From contig VFZU01000004.1 in NCBI GenBank assembly GCA_016870995.1, positions 1-64,000 on the forward strand: DNA of 64,000 bases, in the 5' to 3' direction. The position numbers and the translations under genes are program-made. Below the pieces are notes generated by a model that worked only from the letters and a program-made list of their open reading frames with translations, made no database searches and was not told the origin of the DNA. The DNA is from Acidobacteriota bacterium. Its GTDB lineage: Bacteria; Acidobacteriota; Terriglobia; Bryobacterales; Bryobacteraceae. This document shows, one piece after another, positions 19,224-29,800 of the stretch. Within the stretch, counting starts at the first letter, position 1. Each line of letters opens with the position of its first letter.

Positions 19224-20070
19224 CCTGTTGATGGCCGCATGCCTCCTGGCGCAGCAGTATGTGGGCGCCGGGGCCTGCGGTCGTTGTCATAACAGCATTG
19301 CTTCCAGCCAGGAGAAGTCGGGCCATGCTCGCGCTCTGGCACCAGCCGATGCGCGGGCCGATTGGGAGTTCGGCTCGGGAACTCATGCCAAGACGTGGGT
19401 GAAGCAACTCGACGAGAAGCACTATCTGGAACTGCCGCAATCCTGGTTCCGGCAGACCAACCGGATGGGGCTAACGCCGGGACACACCACGCAAGATGGC
19501 GTGCGCTATCGCGTGTTTGACCCGGGTGCCCAAATCTTGCGCTGCTTTTCTTGCCATTCAACGGGCGGGCCTGCAGTGCGAGAAGGCGGCAAGATACATC
19601 CGCATGAAAACGGTGTGCGTTGTGAGAGTTGCCACGGGCCTGGGGCGGCGCACGTGAAGGCGGGCGGCGGCAAGTACAACATCGAAAACCCAGGACAGTA
19701 TCAGGCCACTGCAATCAACGAACAGTGTGGAAACTGCCACCGGCAACCGGGAGCCGATGCCCGTTGGGACGACCCTTGGAATGTGCGGCACCAGCCCGTG
19801 TATCTGGCTGAGAGTGCCTGCTTTCTGAAAAGCGGCGGGAAGCTCTCGTGCCTATCGTGTCACCAACCGCACCAGGCGCTGTCGCGAGATCGCGGCGCGT
19901 ATGCTGCCGTCTGTGCCAGCTGTCATGCGCAGGTACAGCATCGGGTCAAAGTAAGTGGGGATTGCATCGGGTGCCACATGCCAGCCGTGGCGGCGAGCCC
20001 CGATTTGAGCTTTACGAATCACTGGATCGGAATCTACTCAGCGGGGCCGAAGCTGCGTCCGCGGCAGTGA
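19204..20070 (+). CDS. Seven-heme c-type cytochrome
   Basis: Seven CxxCH motifs are visible in order: CGRCH, CFSCH, CESCH, CGNCH, CLSCH, CASCH and CIGCH. The arrangement (CESCHGPGAAHVKAGG, CLSCHQPHQA) is that of the cytochrome c554/NrfA-related multiheme group. The start is uncertain. GTG 19204 provides a hydrophobic leader (MVASFSSLLMAACLLAQQ) but overlaps the upstream receptor by 20 bases; ATG 19231 leaves almost no signal sequence although heme attachment requires export. The 3' end overlaps the convergent TPR gene by 33 bases. It is probably periplasmic and electron-transferring. Confidence 0.87.
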   Translation: MVASFSSLLMAACLLAQQYVGAGACGRCHNSIASSQEKSGHARALAPADARADWEFGSGTHAKTWVKQLDEKHYLELPQSWFRQTNRMGLTPGHTTQDGVRYRVFDPGAQILRCFSCHSTGGPAVREGGKIHPHENGVRCESCHGPGAAHVKAGGGKYNIENPGQYQATAINEQCGNCHRQPGADARWDDPWNVRHQPVYLAESACFLKSGGKLSCLSCHQPHQALSRDRGAYAAVCASCHAQVQHRVKVSGDCIGCHMPAVAASPDLSFTNHWIGIYSAGPKLRPRQ

Positions 20071-20898
20071 CTGCAGTGCGGCGGCGGCCTCTTGCGTCCA
20101 CGGGTGAGAAGCGCCGAGACGTTGCGTGAAAACGGTGTAGGCACGCTCATACATTTGGCGCGCCTCTGGTAGTCTGCCTCGCGCACGCACGATATCGGCG
20201 AGGTTACTCAGAGCGAGTGCCGTTCGAGGATGACCGGCGCCCAGGGTGTTACGCAAGAGAGTATGTGCCTCACGCTCGAATCGTTCGGCCGCAGGCAAGC
20301 GGCCCGCTTCAAGCAGGGCACTGGCAAGGTTGTTGAGTGTAGCCCCTGTTTCTGGATCGCGACGGGTCGGGTCAAGCAGAAGAGCCTTCTCAAAGGCGGC
20401 AATCGCCTCGGGGAGATGATTGGTTTCGCGCTGGCAAAGGCCGAGATCGTTCCATCGGGGGATGGTGGCCTGACGGTTGAGAGCCTGCTGATACCAGCGG
20501 CAGGCGGCGGGGCGATCCGCCGAGAGATCACCGAGCGCTGTCATCGCGTGGGCAGCGCGAGCGGGCGTAGTGGATCGCGCCAACCGCTGCCACGTCTCGA
20601 TCGCCTGAGGGGTGCGATCGGAGCGGCGGTAGGCCTCGGCAAGAGCCTCGGCTGAAGCTTCTTCGGGTTGCACTGCCTCGGCCCACTCCAGAGCCTTGAC
20701 GGCGGCGGCATAGTTCTTCTGGCGCAACTCAAACAAGCCCCAATCGCGAGCCGCTGCAGCGGCCTCTGAGGACTGATCGCCATGCGCAGACTTCTGTCGC
20801 TCCCATTCCATGCGATACAGTTCGCCAAACGCGTTTGCCAGCGGTTGCCAGGCCCAGAAGAGCAAAGCCAGCTCAAAGACCATCGAGGATGCTCCCAT
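20038..20898 (-). CDS. Exported TPR-repeat protein
   Basis: The 286-residue protein has a short hydrophobic N-terminus and at least five TPR-like helical pairs (for example WGLFELRQKNYAAAVKALEWA, LGLCQRETNHLPEAIAAFEKA, LNNLASALLEAGRLPAAERFE, LSNLADIVRARGRLPEARQMY). It is the last gene of a minus-strand operon and overlaps the di-heme peroxidase gene by 26 bases. TPR proteins are scaffolds; here the likely partner is another periplasmic product of this operon. Confidence 0.82.
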   Translation of the reverse strand: MGASSMVFELALLFWAWQPLANAFGELYRMEWERQKSAHGDQSSEAAAAARDWGLFELRQKNYAAAVKALEWAEAVQPEEASAEALAEAYRRSDRTPQAIETWQRLARSTTPARAAHAMTALGDLSADRPAACRWYQQALNRQATIPRWNDLGLCQRETNHLPEAIAAFEKALLLDPTRRDPETGATLNNLASALLEAGRLPAAERFEREAHTLLRNTLGAGHPRTALALSNLADIVRARGRLPEARQMYERAYTVFTQRLGASHPWTQEAAAALQSLPRTQLRPR

Positions 20899-21736
20899 TC
20901 AGGGAAACGAGAAAGCGCATCAGCCGCCGCTTCTCGACGGGGGTGAGGCGCAGCGGCTGCATTTCCGAATCGAGACGAGGATGAGGCTTGCCCCCTTCGT
21001 TGTAGAAGTCGACCACGGCGTCGAGGCTTTCGAGCGAGCCATCATGCATGTAAGGCGGCGTACGGGCGACATCGCGAAGGCTGGGCGTCTTGAAGCCCTG
21101 CTGTTTGCGACCCGCATCGTTGGGCGTGCGGCCGGCGCCGGTGTAGTGAAACTCTTCATCGGTGAGGTTGGGGCCGAGATGACAATTCGTGCAGCCAGCC
21201 TTGCCGCGAAACAGGGCTAGCCCCTCTTTCTGCTCCTCATCGAGAGCCTGCTGGTTGCCAGCAAGGTACCGGTCGTAGGCTGAGCCTCCGCTGCGGATCG
21301 TGCGGACGTAAGAGGCCAGGGCAGCCTGCATATCTTCGACCTTGAGGCCGAGCCGGCGGGCGGCGACGGCAGGGTCAAGATCCATTTCGAGCGGATTGGC
21401 AATGGGGTCGAGGACCTGCTGCTCCAATGTGGCGGCACGGCCATCCCAGAAAAAGGTACGGCCCCAGGCGCGGTTGGCGATGCGAGGAGTGCGACGCGGG
21501 CCGATCTGTCCGCGAATGCCTTTGGCACGAGGCGCGCCGTCACTGAAGGCGAAGGCGGGGTCGTGGCAAGTAGCGCAAGAAACCGTCTCGTCGCGCGAAA
21601 GGCGCTTGTCGAAGAAGAGCTTTCGACCGAGGGCAACTTTCTCAGCGGTGAGAGGATTGTCAGGCGGTACGGGCAGAAAGCGGTCGAGCCCAAGCGGGAT
21701 CTCAATTAGAAAGCCAAACAGCAGGATGAAAATCAT
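20873..21736 (-). CDS. Di-heme cytochrome c peroxidase / MauG-family protein
   Basis: The 287-residue protein has two heme-binding motifs, CATCH (C54-H58) and CTNCH (C182-H186), in the two-domain arrangement of bacterial cytochrome c peroxidases and MauG/MbnH enzymes. TPPYMHDGSLESL near residue 230 is the conserved loop carrying the distal-side Met/His. The N-terminus is a hydrophobic anchor or signal. It overlaps the beta-propeller gene by 4 bases. The sequence alone does not decide between hydrogen peroxide reduction and protein side-chain oxidation. Confidence 0.9.
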   Translation of the reverse strand: MIFILLFGFLIEIPLGLDRFLPVPPDNPLTAEKVALGRKLFFDKRLSRDETVSCATCHDPAFAFSDGAPRAKGIRGQIGPRRTPRIANRAWGRTFFWDGRAATLEQQVLDPIANPLEMDLDPAVAARRLGLKVEDMQAALASYVRTIRSGGSAYDRYLAGNQQALDEEQKEGLALFRGKAGCTNCHLGPNLTDEEFHYTGAGRTPNDAGRKQQGFKTPSLRDVARTPPYMHDGSLESLDAVVDFYNEGGKPHPRLDSEMQPLRLTPVEKRRLMRFLVSLNGSILDGL

Positions 21737-23307
21737 GGGCGCACCCGAAGCGCCCAGATTTCTTCACTGCCCTGGCTGAGGGTTACTGCCAACTGCTTGC
21801 CGCCGGGCGAAAGGCTGATCGGGCCTTCTCGTGAGGCGGGGCCAGCAACCGCGCCACCGGGCAATTTCACAAGCGTCTTCGGGCCTGCACCGACAAGCGC
21901 GCCAGCCCACGCGAGTTCAGTGCAGGCAGGGCAGGAATGCTGGGCTGTGACCGCGAGAGTTTTTTCGTTGAGGACGGTGACCACGTCATTCTCTAAGAGA
22001 GCCAGCTGTTCGCTTTCGGTAGCAAGCGCAATCGCAGACAAGGCCGTGGGCTCAAGCTCTCCCTCAGGAGACTTACGCCACAACTTTCCTTGCTTGATGA
22101 GGAAAAGCGATCCGCTGGCAGTCACAACTGCAGGGTAGCCGCGAAACGGGCCTGCCGGCTCCGCATGGAGAGCGGTGAGGCGGCCGTTTGCTGTATCGAG
22201 ACGGAATACACCTGCGCGTCCGCGGCCATCACTCCCACTGATGAGCAGCCCGCCAGGGCCCCAGTGCAAACGGTCGAGACAGGCGAGGCGGGGTGCAAGA
22301 TCGCGTTCGGCGCCAGTCGCAAGATCACGCAAAAGTACAGTTCGCGATTCCTGGCCATAATTCTCCGCGCCGCGCCGCGAAAGATACGCGAGCGAGCGGC
22401 CATCGGGAGAATAAACTGCGCCTCGATTCATGCCACGAAAAGATCCCGACAGCGGGCTCAGCCGGGATGGCGCTGCGGGATCCACGGCGAAAACATCGGA
22501 AGCCCCATTACGCCGTCCAAACAGCAGCAGCCCAGCCTCGGTGATCCCAAGGGGCAGCGCACGGCCAAGCGAACTCGCCACACGTGTGGGTGGGCCACCC
22601 TCGAGAGGCCTGCGCCAAAGGTCGAGCGAATCGGCATCGCCGCCTGTATAGAAAACACTCTTGCCATCCGGAGAAATCAGAGGAAAGAGCCAGGAGCCAG
22701 GTTCCGGGGTCAGAACGCGTTCGGATGAGCCGTCGGTGGAAAGGACATAAACGGCTCGTTCTGTTTTTGAATTGGGGCGGAAGGAGTCATAGACAATCCA
22801 GCGTCCATCGGGGGAAACGTCCATGCGCTTGGGGTAAACCCAGTTCAGAGAACGCAGAGTTTCGATCGCCCCGCTCGCAACATCGATCAGGACAATCTGG
22901 CTCGTGTTGTCGCGGCGAAACAGCAGCGTGAGCACCTTGCGATCATCCGCGGTGAAGGCGCACGGCTGTACGAAGCCCGCTTCGGGATTCCGAAACAGGA
23001 CACGGTGTGGGCCTCCGCTAAAGGGAACGATCCGCAATTCATAAAACTGCTGCTCGTTGAACCAGGCGTAGGCGACGTGGGTGGCCCGACGGGAGGGAAC
23101 GCTGAAGTAGGCGAACTCCGATCCGGTGATCTGTGTCAGAAGACGATCCCGGCCGCTGGAGAGGTCCCGCACGGCGAGATCCCCCTTGCGGACGTGAGTG
23201 AGAAACTTACCGTCGTGAGTGGGTGCGCCGAGGCTCAGAACATCGGTTGCGATCTTTTCTGGCCCTTCCGCGGCGACAAGCGACAACCAGACGATCCACT
23301 TCCACAT
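21733..23307 (-). CDS. TolB-like beta-propeller protein
   Basis: The 524-residue exported protein has repeated blades of the WD40-like PD40/TolB kind, with recurrent SPDGRW, SPDGKSVFYTGG and SPDGRSLAYLS motifs spaced every 40-50 residues. The signal sequence is short (MWKWIVWLSLVAAEG). It is not the canonical TolB of the Tol-Pal system, because it lacks that context and sits 19 bases after a TonB receptor gene. It is likely a periplasmic binding or scaffold partner in this operon. Confidence 0.82.
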   Translation of the reverse strand: MWKWIVWLSLVAAEGPEKIATDVLSLGAPTHDGKFLTHVRKGDLAVRDLSSGRDRLLTQITGSEFAYFSVPSRRATHVAYAWFNEQQFYELRIVPFSGGPHRVLFRNPEAGFVQPCAFTADDRKVLTLLFRRDNTSQIVLIDVASGAIETLRSLNWVYPKRMDVSPDGRWIVYDSFRPNSKTERAVYVLSTDGSSERVLTPEPGSWLFPLISPDGKSVFYTGGDADSLDLWRRPLEGGPPTRVASSLGRALPLGITEAGLLLFGRRNGASDVFAVDPAAPSRLSPLSGSFRGMNRGAVYSPDGRSLAYLSRRGAENYGQESRTVLLRDLATGAERDLAPRLACLDRLHWGPGGLLISGSDGRGRAGVFRLDTANGRLTALHAEPAGPFRGYPAVVTASGSLFLIKQGKLWRKSPEGELEPTALSAIALATESEQLALLENDVVTVLNEKTLAVTAQHSCPACTELAWAGALVGAGPKTLVKLPGGAVAGPASREGPISLSPGGKQLAVTLSQGSEEIWALRVRP

Positions 23308-23326
23308 CGACCGCTATTGTATGAGA

Positions 23327-25726
23327 CTAGAAGCGCGCGAGGATACCGACGAAGACGGTGCGGCCATCGGCGGGGATGATTCCAGGACCGGGGTAGCCAG
23401 TGGCGCGGCGCGTGAAGTAGTAATTGTCAGTGAGGTTATTGACGCCGGCGCGGAGTTGATAACGGTGGAAACGATAGGTGCCGGCGAGATCCCAGACGCG
23501 GAACGCAGGGTTGAGACCCTGTGTGCCATCGACACTGGTGAAGGTGTTGGTGGCGTTCGTAAAGATGGACGACATGTGCGTGTGCGAGAGCGTCATGCTG
23601 AAGGACGAACGCACATAGGTGGCGCCGTAGCGGTCGTTCCAGCGTGGTGCCAGTTCCACGCGGTTACGATTGAAAGAACCCGACGTGTAGCGGGCATCGG
23701 TGAAACCAGTGGATTGAAAGAGGTTCAAACTGCCCCAGCCCGCGTTGCCGCGTACCGCGCGAAGAACGTCGAACTCGATGTAGCCTTCCGCTCCGCGATT
23801 GCGGCTGTCGGCGACGTTGGTGACCCGTTGGACGCCGCCCTGCACCACGGTGCCGATGCGGTCCCCGTAGTTGATCTGGAAGAGGCTGAAGTCGTAACGC
23901 AGCACGGAACCGATGCGGCCGCGCACGCCGAGGTCGCTGTTGGAGCCTCGTACGTCGCGAAGGTTGGGGTCGACGACGATTGCGGGATCCACACGCCAGA
24001 TGTCGTTGAAGTGAGTGGCGCGATAGGCCTGCGTGTAGTTAGCGTAGAGCTCGCTCGATTCCGTCAGGCGGAAGGCGAGGCCGATGCCGCCCAGGGGGAC
24101 ATGCCGCGTGATTTCACGACGACCCACGACCGGTGCGCCCGTGGCTGAGGTGGTGATCCGTTCCATACGGAAGCCGGGCGTGATCGTGAGGCGGTTGGTG
24201 AGCCGCAGAGAAGTTTCGACATAAGCGGCATGGTTGTGTGTACCGAAGAGAAGGTCGAGCGCGAGGGGCTGGCCCGGCAGGAAGCGGAAGTCGCTATCTC
24301 CCAGCCCAGAGCCCGGGCCGCGCTGCCGGAAGGTGCGGCCACGGAAGTACCGATAGCCGCCCGCAACACTCGACATGCGGCCACGGAAATTGAAGCTGTG
24401 TACGAAGCGGGCCTCAGTGCCGCCATTGTTGTAAGTGTCGCGGTCGGTTTGGCGGTTGCGGCCGACGATGTCAGCCACGTTTGGGGCGGCGAGGTTGCCA
24501 ACGCTATTGCGTTCGCCGTAGAGGCCGAAGGCTTGCAACTGCACGCGGGTGCGCGTGGACGGAAGATAGCTGACGGTAAATGCGGGCATGAACCAGCGCA
24601 CGTTGAACCAGTTGCGGCCGCGTACACTCTGGCGCGGATCGGCGGCGAATTGCGTTGGCGTCAGGCCGCCCGCCTGTTGCATCAGGTATTCCATGCCGCT
24701 GAGCTCAAGGCGCATCTTCCAGCGTTGCGAGGGAGCAAAGCCGATGCTGCCATAGCCCGTGTTCGTATTGAAGCCATTGTTTTGCCGCCATCCGTCGCCC
24801 TGCCGGCGGTGGAAGTAGCTGGCGTAGTCCCATTTGCCGGCCGTGCCGCCGATGCCGTTGTACGTATCGAACAAGCCGAGGTTGCCGAAGCTCTGCTGCG
24901 TTTCGAGGCTGAACTTGCGGTTCTGCGGGGCGGGCTTGGTGATGAAGTTCACAACGCCGCCAAACTGGGTGCCGTATTGGAGCGAGCCCGAACCACGCAC
25001 GATTTCCACGCGCTCGAGTGCTTCGAGCGGCGGCGTGTAGTAGGCCTCCGGGTAGCCGAGCGCATCGGAAGCAATGTCGTAGCCATTCTGGCGCGTGTTG
25101 AATTCCCAGCTGCGATTCGGGCTGAGACCGCGCGTGGCGAGATTGAGCTGCACACCGCTGGAATCGTTTTCCCAGAAGCTGATGCCAGGGACTTTGGCGA
25201 AGGCCTGACGCTGGTTGTTGCCAGCGAGGTTGGCATCGAGGTCGTCGATCAGAACCACGTCGTTCTTCTTGCCGGTGTTGATCTGGACGCCCTGAATGTC
25301 TTCGAGCCGGCCCCGACCCTGAAAGCCGTCCACCACGCCGGGGGCTGCCCAGCGTTCCGCCGTCACCGTGACGGAGATGTTGTTGCCTTGCGGGTAAAGA
25401 GTGATGCGGGTCTTGGTGCGCTGGTTGGCACTGACCATGAGTGGGGTGTCGACGGCAGTGAAATCCTTTTGTTCGGCGCGGAGAATGTACTTGCCGGGGG
25501 GAAGGCTTTGGAAGGAGAAGTTTCCTTCCACGCTTGAGGTGACTCGAGAGACAACGCGCTGCGAAGCAGCGTCGAGGATGCTGACCTTCACGCCCGATAC
25601 GATGGCACCGCTGGCATCCCGAACTTCACCTTGTACCTGGCTCTCGGGCGTGGGCTCTGCGGACAAACGCAATGAAACTACTAAAATAAAAACGACGGAT
25701 TTGAGTACGACAAGGAACTTACCCAT
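23327..25726 (-). CDS. FecA-like TonB-dependent receptor
   Basis: The 799-residue receptor has a signal peptide, a carboxypeptidase-regulatory domain (about 30-115), a TonB plug and a 22-strand-type barrel with a terminal Phe (GILARF). The plug carries GVQLNLATRGLSPNRSWEFNTRQNGY-type residues, then EALERVEIVRGSGSLQYGTQFGGVVNF, which is the hallmark of the FecA-like (ferric-chelate) receptors of Bacteroidetes and Acidobacteria. It is the first gene of a four-gene operon with a Fur-like box about 100 bases upstream. Iron or another metal chelate is the best guess for the ligand. Confidence 0.88.
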   Translation of the reverse strand: MGKFLVVLKSVVFILVVSLRLSAEPTPESQVQGEVRDASGAIVSGVKVSILDAASQRVVSRVTSSVEGNFSFQSLPPGKYILRAEQKDFTAVDTPLMVSANQRTKTRITLYPQGNNISVTVTAERWAAPGVVDGFQGRGRLEDIQGVQINTGKKNDVVLIDDLDANLAGNNQRQAFAKVPGISFWENDSSGVQLNLATRGLSPNRSWEFNTRQNGYDIASDALGYPEAYYTPPLEALERVEIVRGSGSLQYGTQFGGVVNFITKPAPQNRKFSLETQQSFGNLGLFDTYNGIGGTAGKWDYASYFHRRQGDGWRQNNGFNTNTGYGSIGFAPSQRWKMRLELSGMEYLMQQAGGLTPTQFAADPRQSVRGRNWFNVRWFMPAFTVSYLPSTRTRVQLQAFGLYGERNSVGNLAAPNVADIVGRNRQTDRDTYNNGGTEARFVHSFNFRGRMSSVAGGYRYFRGRTFRQRGPGSGLGDSDFRFLPGQPLALDLLFGTHNHAAYVETSLRLTNRLTITPGFRMERITTSATGAPVVGRREITRHVPLGGIGLAFRLTESSELYANYTQAYRATHFNDIWRVDPAIVVDPNLRDVRGSNSDLGVRGRIGSVLRYDFSLFQINYGDRIGTVVQGGVQRVTNVADSRNRGAEGYIEFDVLRAVRGNAGWGSLNLFQSTGFTDARYTSGSFNRNRVELAPRWNDRYGATYVRSSFSMTLSHTHMSSIFTNATNTFTSVDGTQGLNPAFRVWDLAGTYRFHRYQLRAGVNNLTDNYYFTRRATGYPGPGIIPADGRTVFVGILARF

Positions 25727-25824
25727 GAGGAGGAAACACCATAAACGATAGAAATAATTCAGGTTATTAACGGAGTGGAATCAATTTTCAATCCCGGACC
25801 GAACAAGTCTAGGATAGCTTCAGT

Positions 25825-25839
25825 TGATAATCAATTGCA
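25825..25839. promoter_or_regulatory. Fur-like operator before the FecA-like receptor operon
   Basis: The 15-mer TGATAATCAATTGCA matches the 7-1-7 Fur consensus (TGATAATnATTATCA) at 11 of 14 defined positions, with the left half perfect. It lies in the 224-base AT-rich gap between the receptor gene (start 25726, leftward) and the PhyH gene (start 25951, rightward). That is a suitable place for an iron-responsive operator. No Fur gene is visible in the window. Confidence 0.45.
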
Positions 25840-25950
25840 ATAGAATTGCGAAAAATAAGATCAGATCGGTCCTGTATCGGTTGTTTGCCCTAGAAGCCCT
25901 GCCCGCATTCGCTTGTCCCCAATCTTCCCCACTGATATGATGCAGTCCGA

Positions 25951-26850
25951 ATGGAGCAATCCTGCCTCGCCCACCGTCTTTCAAGCGAAGAGCGCACCTT
26001 CTTTGAAACCCACGGCTACCTCATCTTTGAAAACGCTATCCCGCCGGAACTTCTCCTGCGCCTCATCGACGTTGCGGACCGTGTTGATGCCCGTGAGCGC
26101 ACTCCCGCCATGGCTGGCAAGCTTCTCTCGAAATCGAATGTTGTCCACGAAGACGATGCCATGGTCGACCTGCTCGACCTGCCCACGGTCTTTCCCAAGG
26201 TATGGGGCATCCTTGGTTGGAACATCTACCTCTACCACTCGCACCTCGACGTCACTCCGCGCGAAAACGCCACTGCCCAGAACTGGTCTGTTGCCTGGCA
26301 TCAGGACAGCATGCGCGTCAACGACGAAATCGAATCGAACCCGCGCCCGCGCCTGTCTCTCAAGGTTGGCTACTACCTCACCGATGTGAGCCAGCCCGGC
26401 CGTGGAAATACCCTACTTGTGCCCGGCACTCAACTCCAGAACGAGATCGATGTCCCGCAGGACGGCATATCGAATCCTGAGGGCACCATTCCGCTCTGCG
26501 TCCCGGCTGGCTCCGCACTGATCCTCGATCGGCGCACCTGGCATTCCCGCAGCGCCAACTCCTCAGACCTCACCCGCAAGGTGATCTGGTACGGCTACAG
26601 CTACCGCTGGCTCCGCCCCAAGGACGAAATGACTGTCTCGCATTTACTCCCGGGTCTTGATCCCATTCGTCGCCAGATCCTCGGCGCCTCCCAATCAGCC
26701 AACGGCACCTATGACCCCGCCGATTCCGATGTTCCTCTCAAGACGTGGCTTGAGCAGTATGACCCACAGGCGGCCACTGGGTCGCCCCATGGCCGCTCGC
26801 AATCTCGTCCTCCAGCAATGGTTCGCGGCCAGAACCTCGGGCGTAACTAA
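25951..26850 (+). CDS. Phytanoyl-CoA dioxygenase (PhyH) family oxygenase
   Basis: The 299-residue protein is a non-heme Fe(II)/2-oxoglutarate oxygenase of the PhyH family. The facial triad is visible as H117-x-D119 (AWHQDSMR) and H198 (RTWHSRSAN), with the 2-oxoglutarate-binding arginine in the following RKVIWYGYSYRW segment. It has no signal peptide and is therefore cytoplasmic. It stands alone between the FecA-like operon and a convergent Oar receptor. The substrate is unknown; members hydroxylate lipids, osmolytes and secondary metabolites. Confidence 0.88.
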   Translation: MEQSCLAHRLSSEERTFFETHGYLIFENAIPPELLLRLIDVADRVDARERTPAMAGKLLSKSNVVHEDDAMVDLLDLPTVFPKVWGILGWNIYLYHSHLDVTPRENATAQNWSVAWHQDSMRVNDEIESNPRPRLSLKVGYYLTDVSQPGRGNTLLVPGTQLQNEIDVPQDGISNPEGTIPLCVPAGSALILDRRTWHSRSANSSDLTRKVIWYGYSYRWLRPKDEMTVSHLLPGLDPIRRQILGASQSANGTYDPADSDVPLKTWLEQYDPQAATGSPHGRSQSRPPAMVRGQNLGRN

Positions 26851-26868
26851 TTCGACCCGAGCGCTGAC

Positions 26869-29800
26869 TCAAAACGTAAGCCGCGCGGCTACAGTGATCT
26901 TGCGTTGTTCGCTCCAAATGGTGCCATTGACAGTGCCGAATAGCGTGTTGGTGGGGGTGGTATTCGGGCCACCAAAATGAGCGTGATTCAATGCGTCAAC
27001 AGCTTCGGCACGCAACTGAAGTTTCCACCGCTCCGTGATCGAGAGCGTCTTGTAGAGCGAGAGATCCCAGTTGTTCCAGCCATCTGCACGCAGACCTGTG
27101 AATCGCAGCGGGAAGGTTCGCAAGTTGCTCTCCAGTTGGAGCTGCGGGTTGACCTCAAATCCGCTCGTGTTGAACCAGCGTTCCACCGTGCGGTCTGCAT
27201 AGGGGATAACCATGTCCTTGATGTTGCCGCGGAATAGGACGTTGCCGAATCCGATTGGGCCACCGCTCTGCCATTGGTAAATGGCGTTGATGCTCCAACC
27301 GCCAGCGATCCCATCAAGCCAACGGGAGTTGCCGTTCATCCACTTGCGGCCTTTGCCGAAGGGAAGGTCCCACATGCCATTGAGAGCGATGTGATGCGGC
27401 CGATCCTGCGGGGAAACCACATTATGCGGGTGCAGGTCCTGCGGGTTGAGGCGTTCGACGGCTTCCATGAATTTCGACCAAGTCCAGTGGCCGCCAACAG
27501 AGAAGCCGCTTGCGAACCGGCGCTCCAGCCGAAGCGTGCCGGCGTGATACCAGGAATAGCCATCGTTGATCGTCATCTGAAGTGCATTGAAATGCGGGTA
27601 GGGACGCAAGAGGGCGGCCCGCGATGTGAACTGATTGTTCAAGAACGCCGGGCTTGTCGAAAATGCGGGAATGCCGCGGAAAGGATTGACGACGTTGGCG
27701 GTGAGGAAGTTGATCCGATTGTTGTCACGCTCTGGGCTGGTGCTCAACAACTCGCGGGGTGTGAGGTTGTAATCGTAAGGCACACCCAAGGCGGTGCCGC
27801 GGTTACCGATGTAACCGACTTCGAGCACCAGATTGCGAGCCAATTGGCGCTGCACGTTGAAGCTCCAGCGCTGCATGTAAGCATTGCGCCGTTGCGGATA
27901 GAACGAGGAGAGGCCCAGGCCAAGGTTGGTGGCCAGTCCCTGCGAGGAACCCTGCGCGGGGATGAAACCGTCTGGGTATGGATTCGCTAAAGTGGCGCGG
28001 AAGGTCTGCCCATTATCCACCGAAGGATTCATGTTGGTGCGCTGGCTAAAACCGAGTTGCGTCGAGTCGGCGCGATCCGCGCCCAGGGGTTCGAAGAAGA
28101 TCCCGTAGCCCGCCCGGATCACCGTAGTTGGCGTCAACTGATACGCCAAGCCGAAACGAGGCGAGAAGTTATTGCGATCCGGATCCCACAAGCCGCGCGG
28201 CTGACCGCCCACTCCTGCAAAAAGAAGACCGCCGCGGAGGTTGAAGTTTGCGGGTGAAAGTTCTGGAATCGGATTTTGCGCATACGCAGCTCTGGCGGCG
28301 GCATTGACGGGGTTGATGGTGGTAAGGTCGATACCGCGGTTGCTTCGATTGAAGCGCTCCCGGATGCCCTGCTCAAGTTCATAGCGCAAGCCAATGTTGA
28401 GAGTGAGTTTGCGCGAGACTTTCCAATCGTCATGAACAAAGAAGCCGGCATAGCCGGATTTTTCGGCGATCGAATCCTGCACATCCAAGAAGCCGCTGGT
28501 GGGCAAGCCGAAGAGGAATGAAGCCATGCCTTGCCCCATGGGGGCGACCGGCGAATTGTCGAGTGGTCCCCGGGTCCAGGCGTTGGCGAACGAATACTGA
28601 CCGGAGTAATTGCCGTAGTTGAAAGAGTTATCGAGGATGACTCGATACTCGCCGCCATAACGAAGCGTGTGGCTGCCCTTGGTTTGAGAGAGCGTGCCGC
28701 TCAAGATCTGAGCGGTGAAGCCACCTTTGCTGGGCGGATTATTACCGATGGTGGCCATGCCGCCGATGTCGATTTCAGGAATCGAAGTGAGCGTGCGGTC
28801 CAGGCGGTTGGCGAACGAAGCGGGGAATCCAAGGCTGGTGAGATCGAGGCCCGCTGTGGGGCCATTGCTGCGGTTGGCCTGGCGAGTGACGCCATAGCGA
28901 AAGTTCAGAACTGAGGCGGGATTGAGCGTCCAGACATAATCGAGACCAATCGAGTTGAAGCGATTTACAGAAATGCTGGCACGGGCGTCGTTGTTGAGGG
29001 TGCGATCCTGGTCGCCGAGCGTGCGCATCGTGCTGAAAGATACGTAGAAGCGATGCCGGTCATTGATCACCTGGTCGGCGCGCAGCATGTGGCTCCAATA
29101 GTCGATCAGGGCCGGAGTGGCCGTGACGAAGTTGTTGCGGAAGTCAGCGGTGCCGGTCGTGTTGGGAAGCGGATAGTAGGTGAGGAGTCTTTGCGAGATC
29201 GGGCTGATGCGGCTGGTGGGCACGATATTGCCAGGCAGCGGAGACCTTTGGAAGCGCCCGCCCGCCACCGGAACCACGGAGGCGGGATCGTAGATTTGAT
29301 AGCTCGTACCCAGGGCCAGCAGGCGTGAGAAATCGCCGCGGCGCTGTTCTTCGGTCGGAACTGTCGTATTGGACTGATTGTTGAAATTGCGCTCCATCAA
29401 CTCGTTGCCGTAACTGAAGAAGGTTTTGTTGCGGCCGTTATAGAGCTTGGGGATTTGAACGGGGCCGCCGATTTGCGCGCGGTAGCGGTTGGTGCGAGAA
29501 GCTGGCCACAGGCGAGAGCGCTTGGCTTCGAAGGATTCGCCAGGCCGGTCGGTGGCGGTGTTGTACAGATTACTGTTGATGAAGAAGGGATGCGTCATCA
29601 AGGGACGGCTCAAATGCGAGGCCCACAGCGTGCCATGGTAGGCATTGGAACCTGACTTCAACACCATGTTGACGTTGGCGCCAGCGAAGCGGCCAAGAGA
29701 GGCGTCATAAGCAGCGGTTTGCACGCGGAACTCCTGGATCATTTCCGGCGGCGGCTGGAAGGCGATCGCGCCTCCGCTGGCCATGTTGGGGATGCCGTCG

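Noticed and set aside
24230-25537. 435-codon plus-strand open frame
   Set aside because: It is antisense to the FecA-like receptor; its valine/alanine/glutamate-rich text is typical of a shadow frame.
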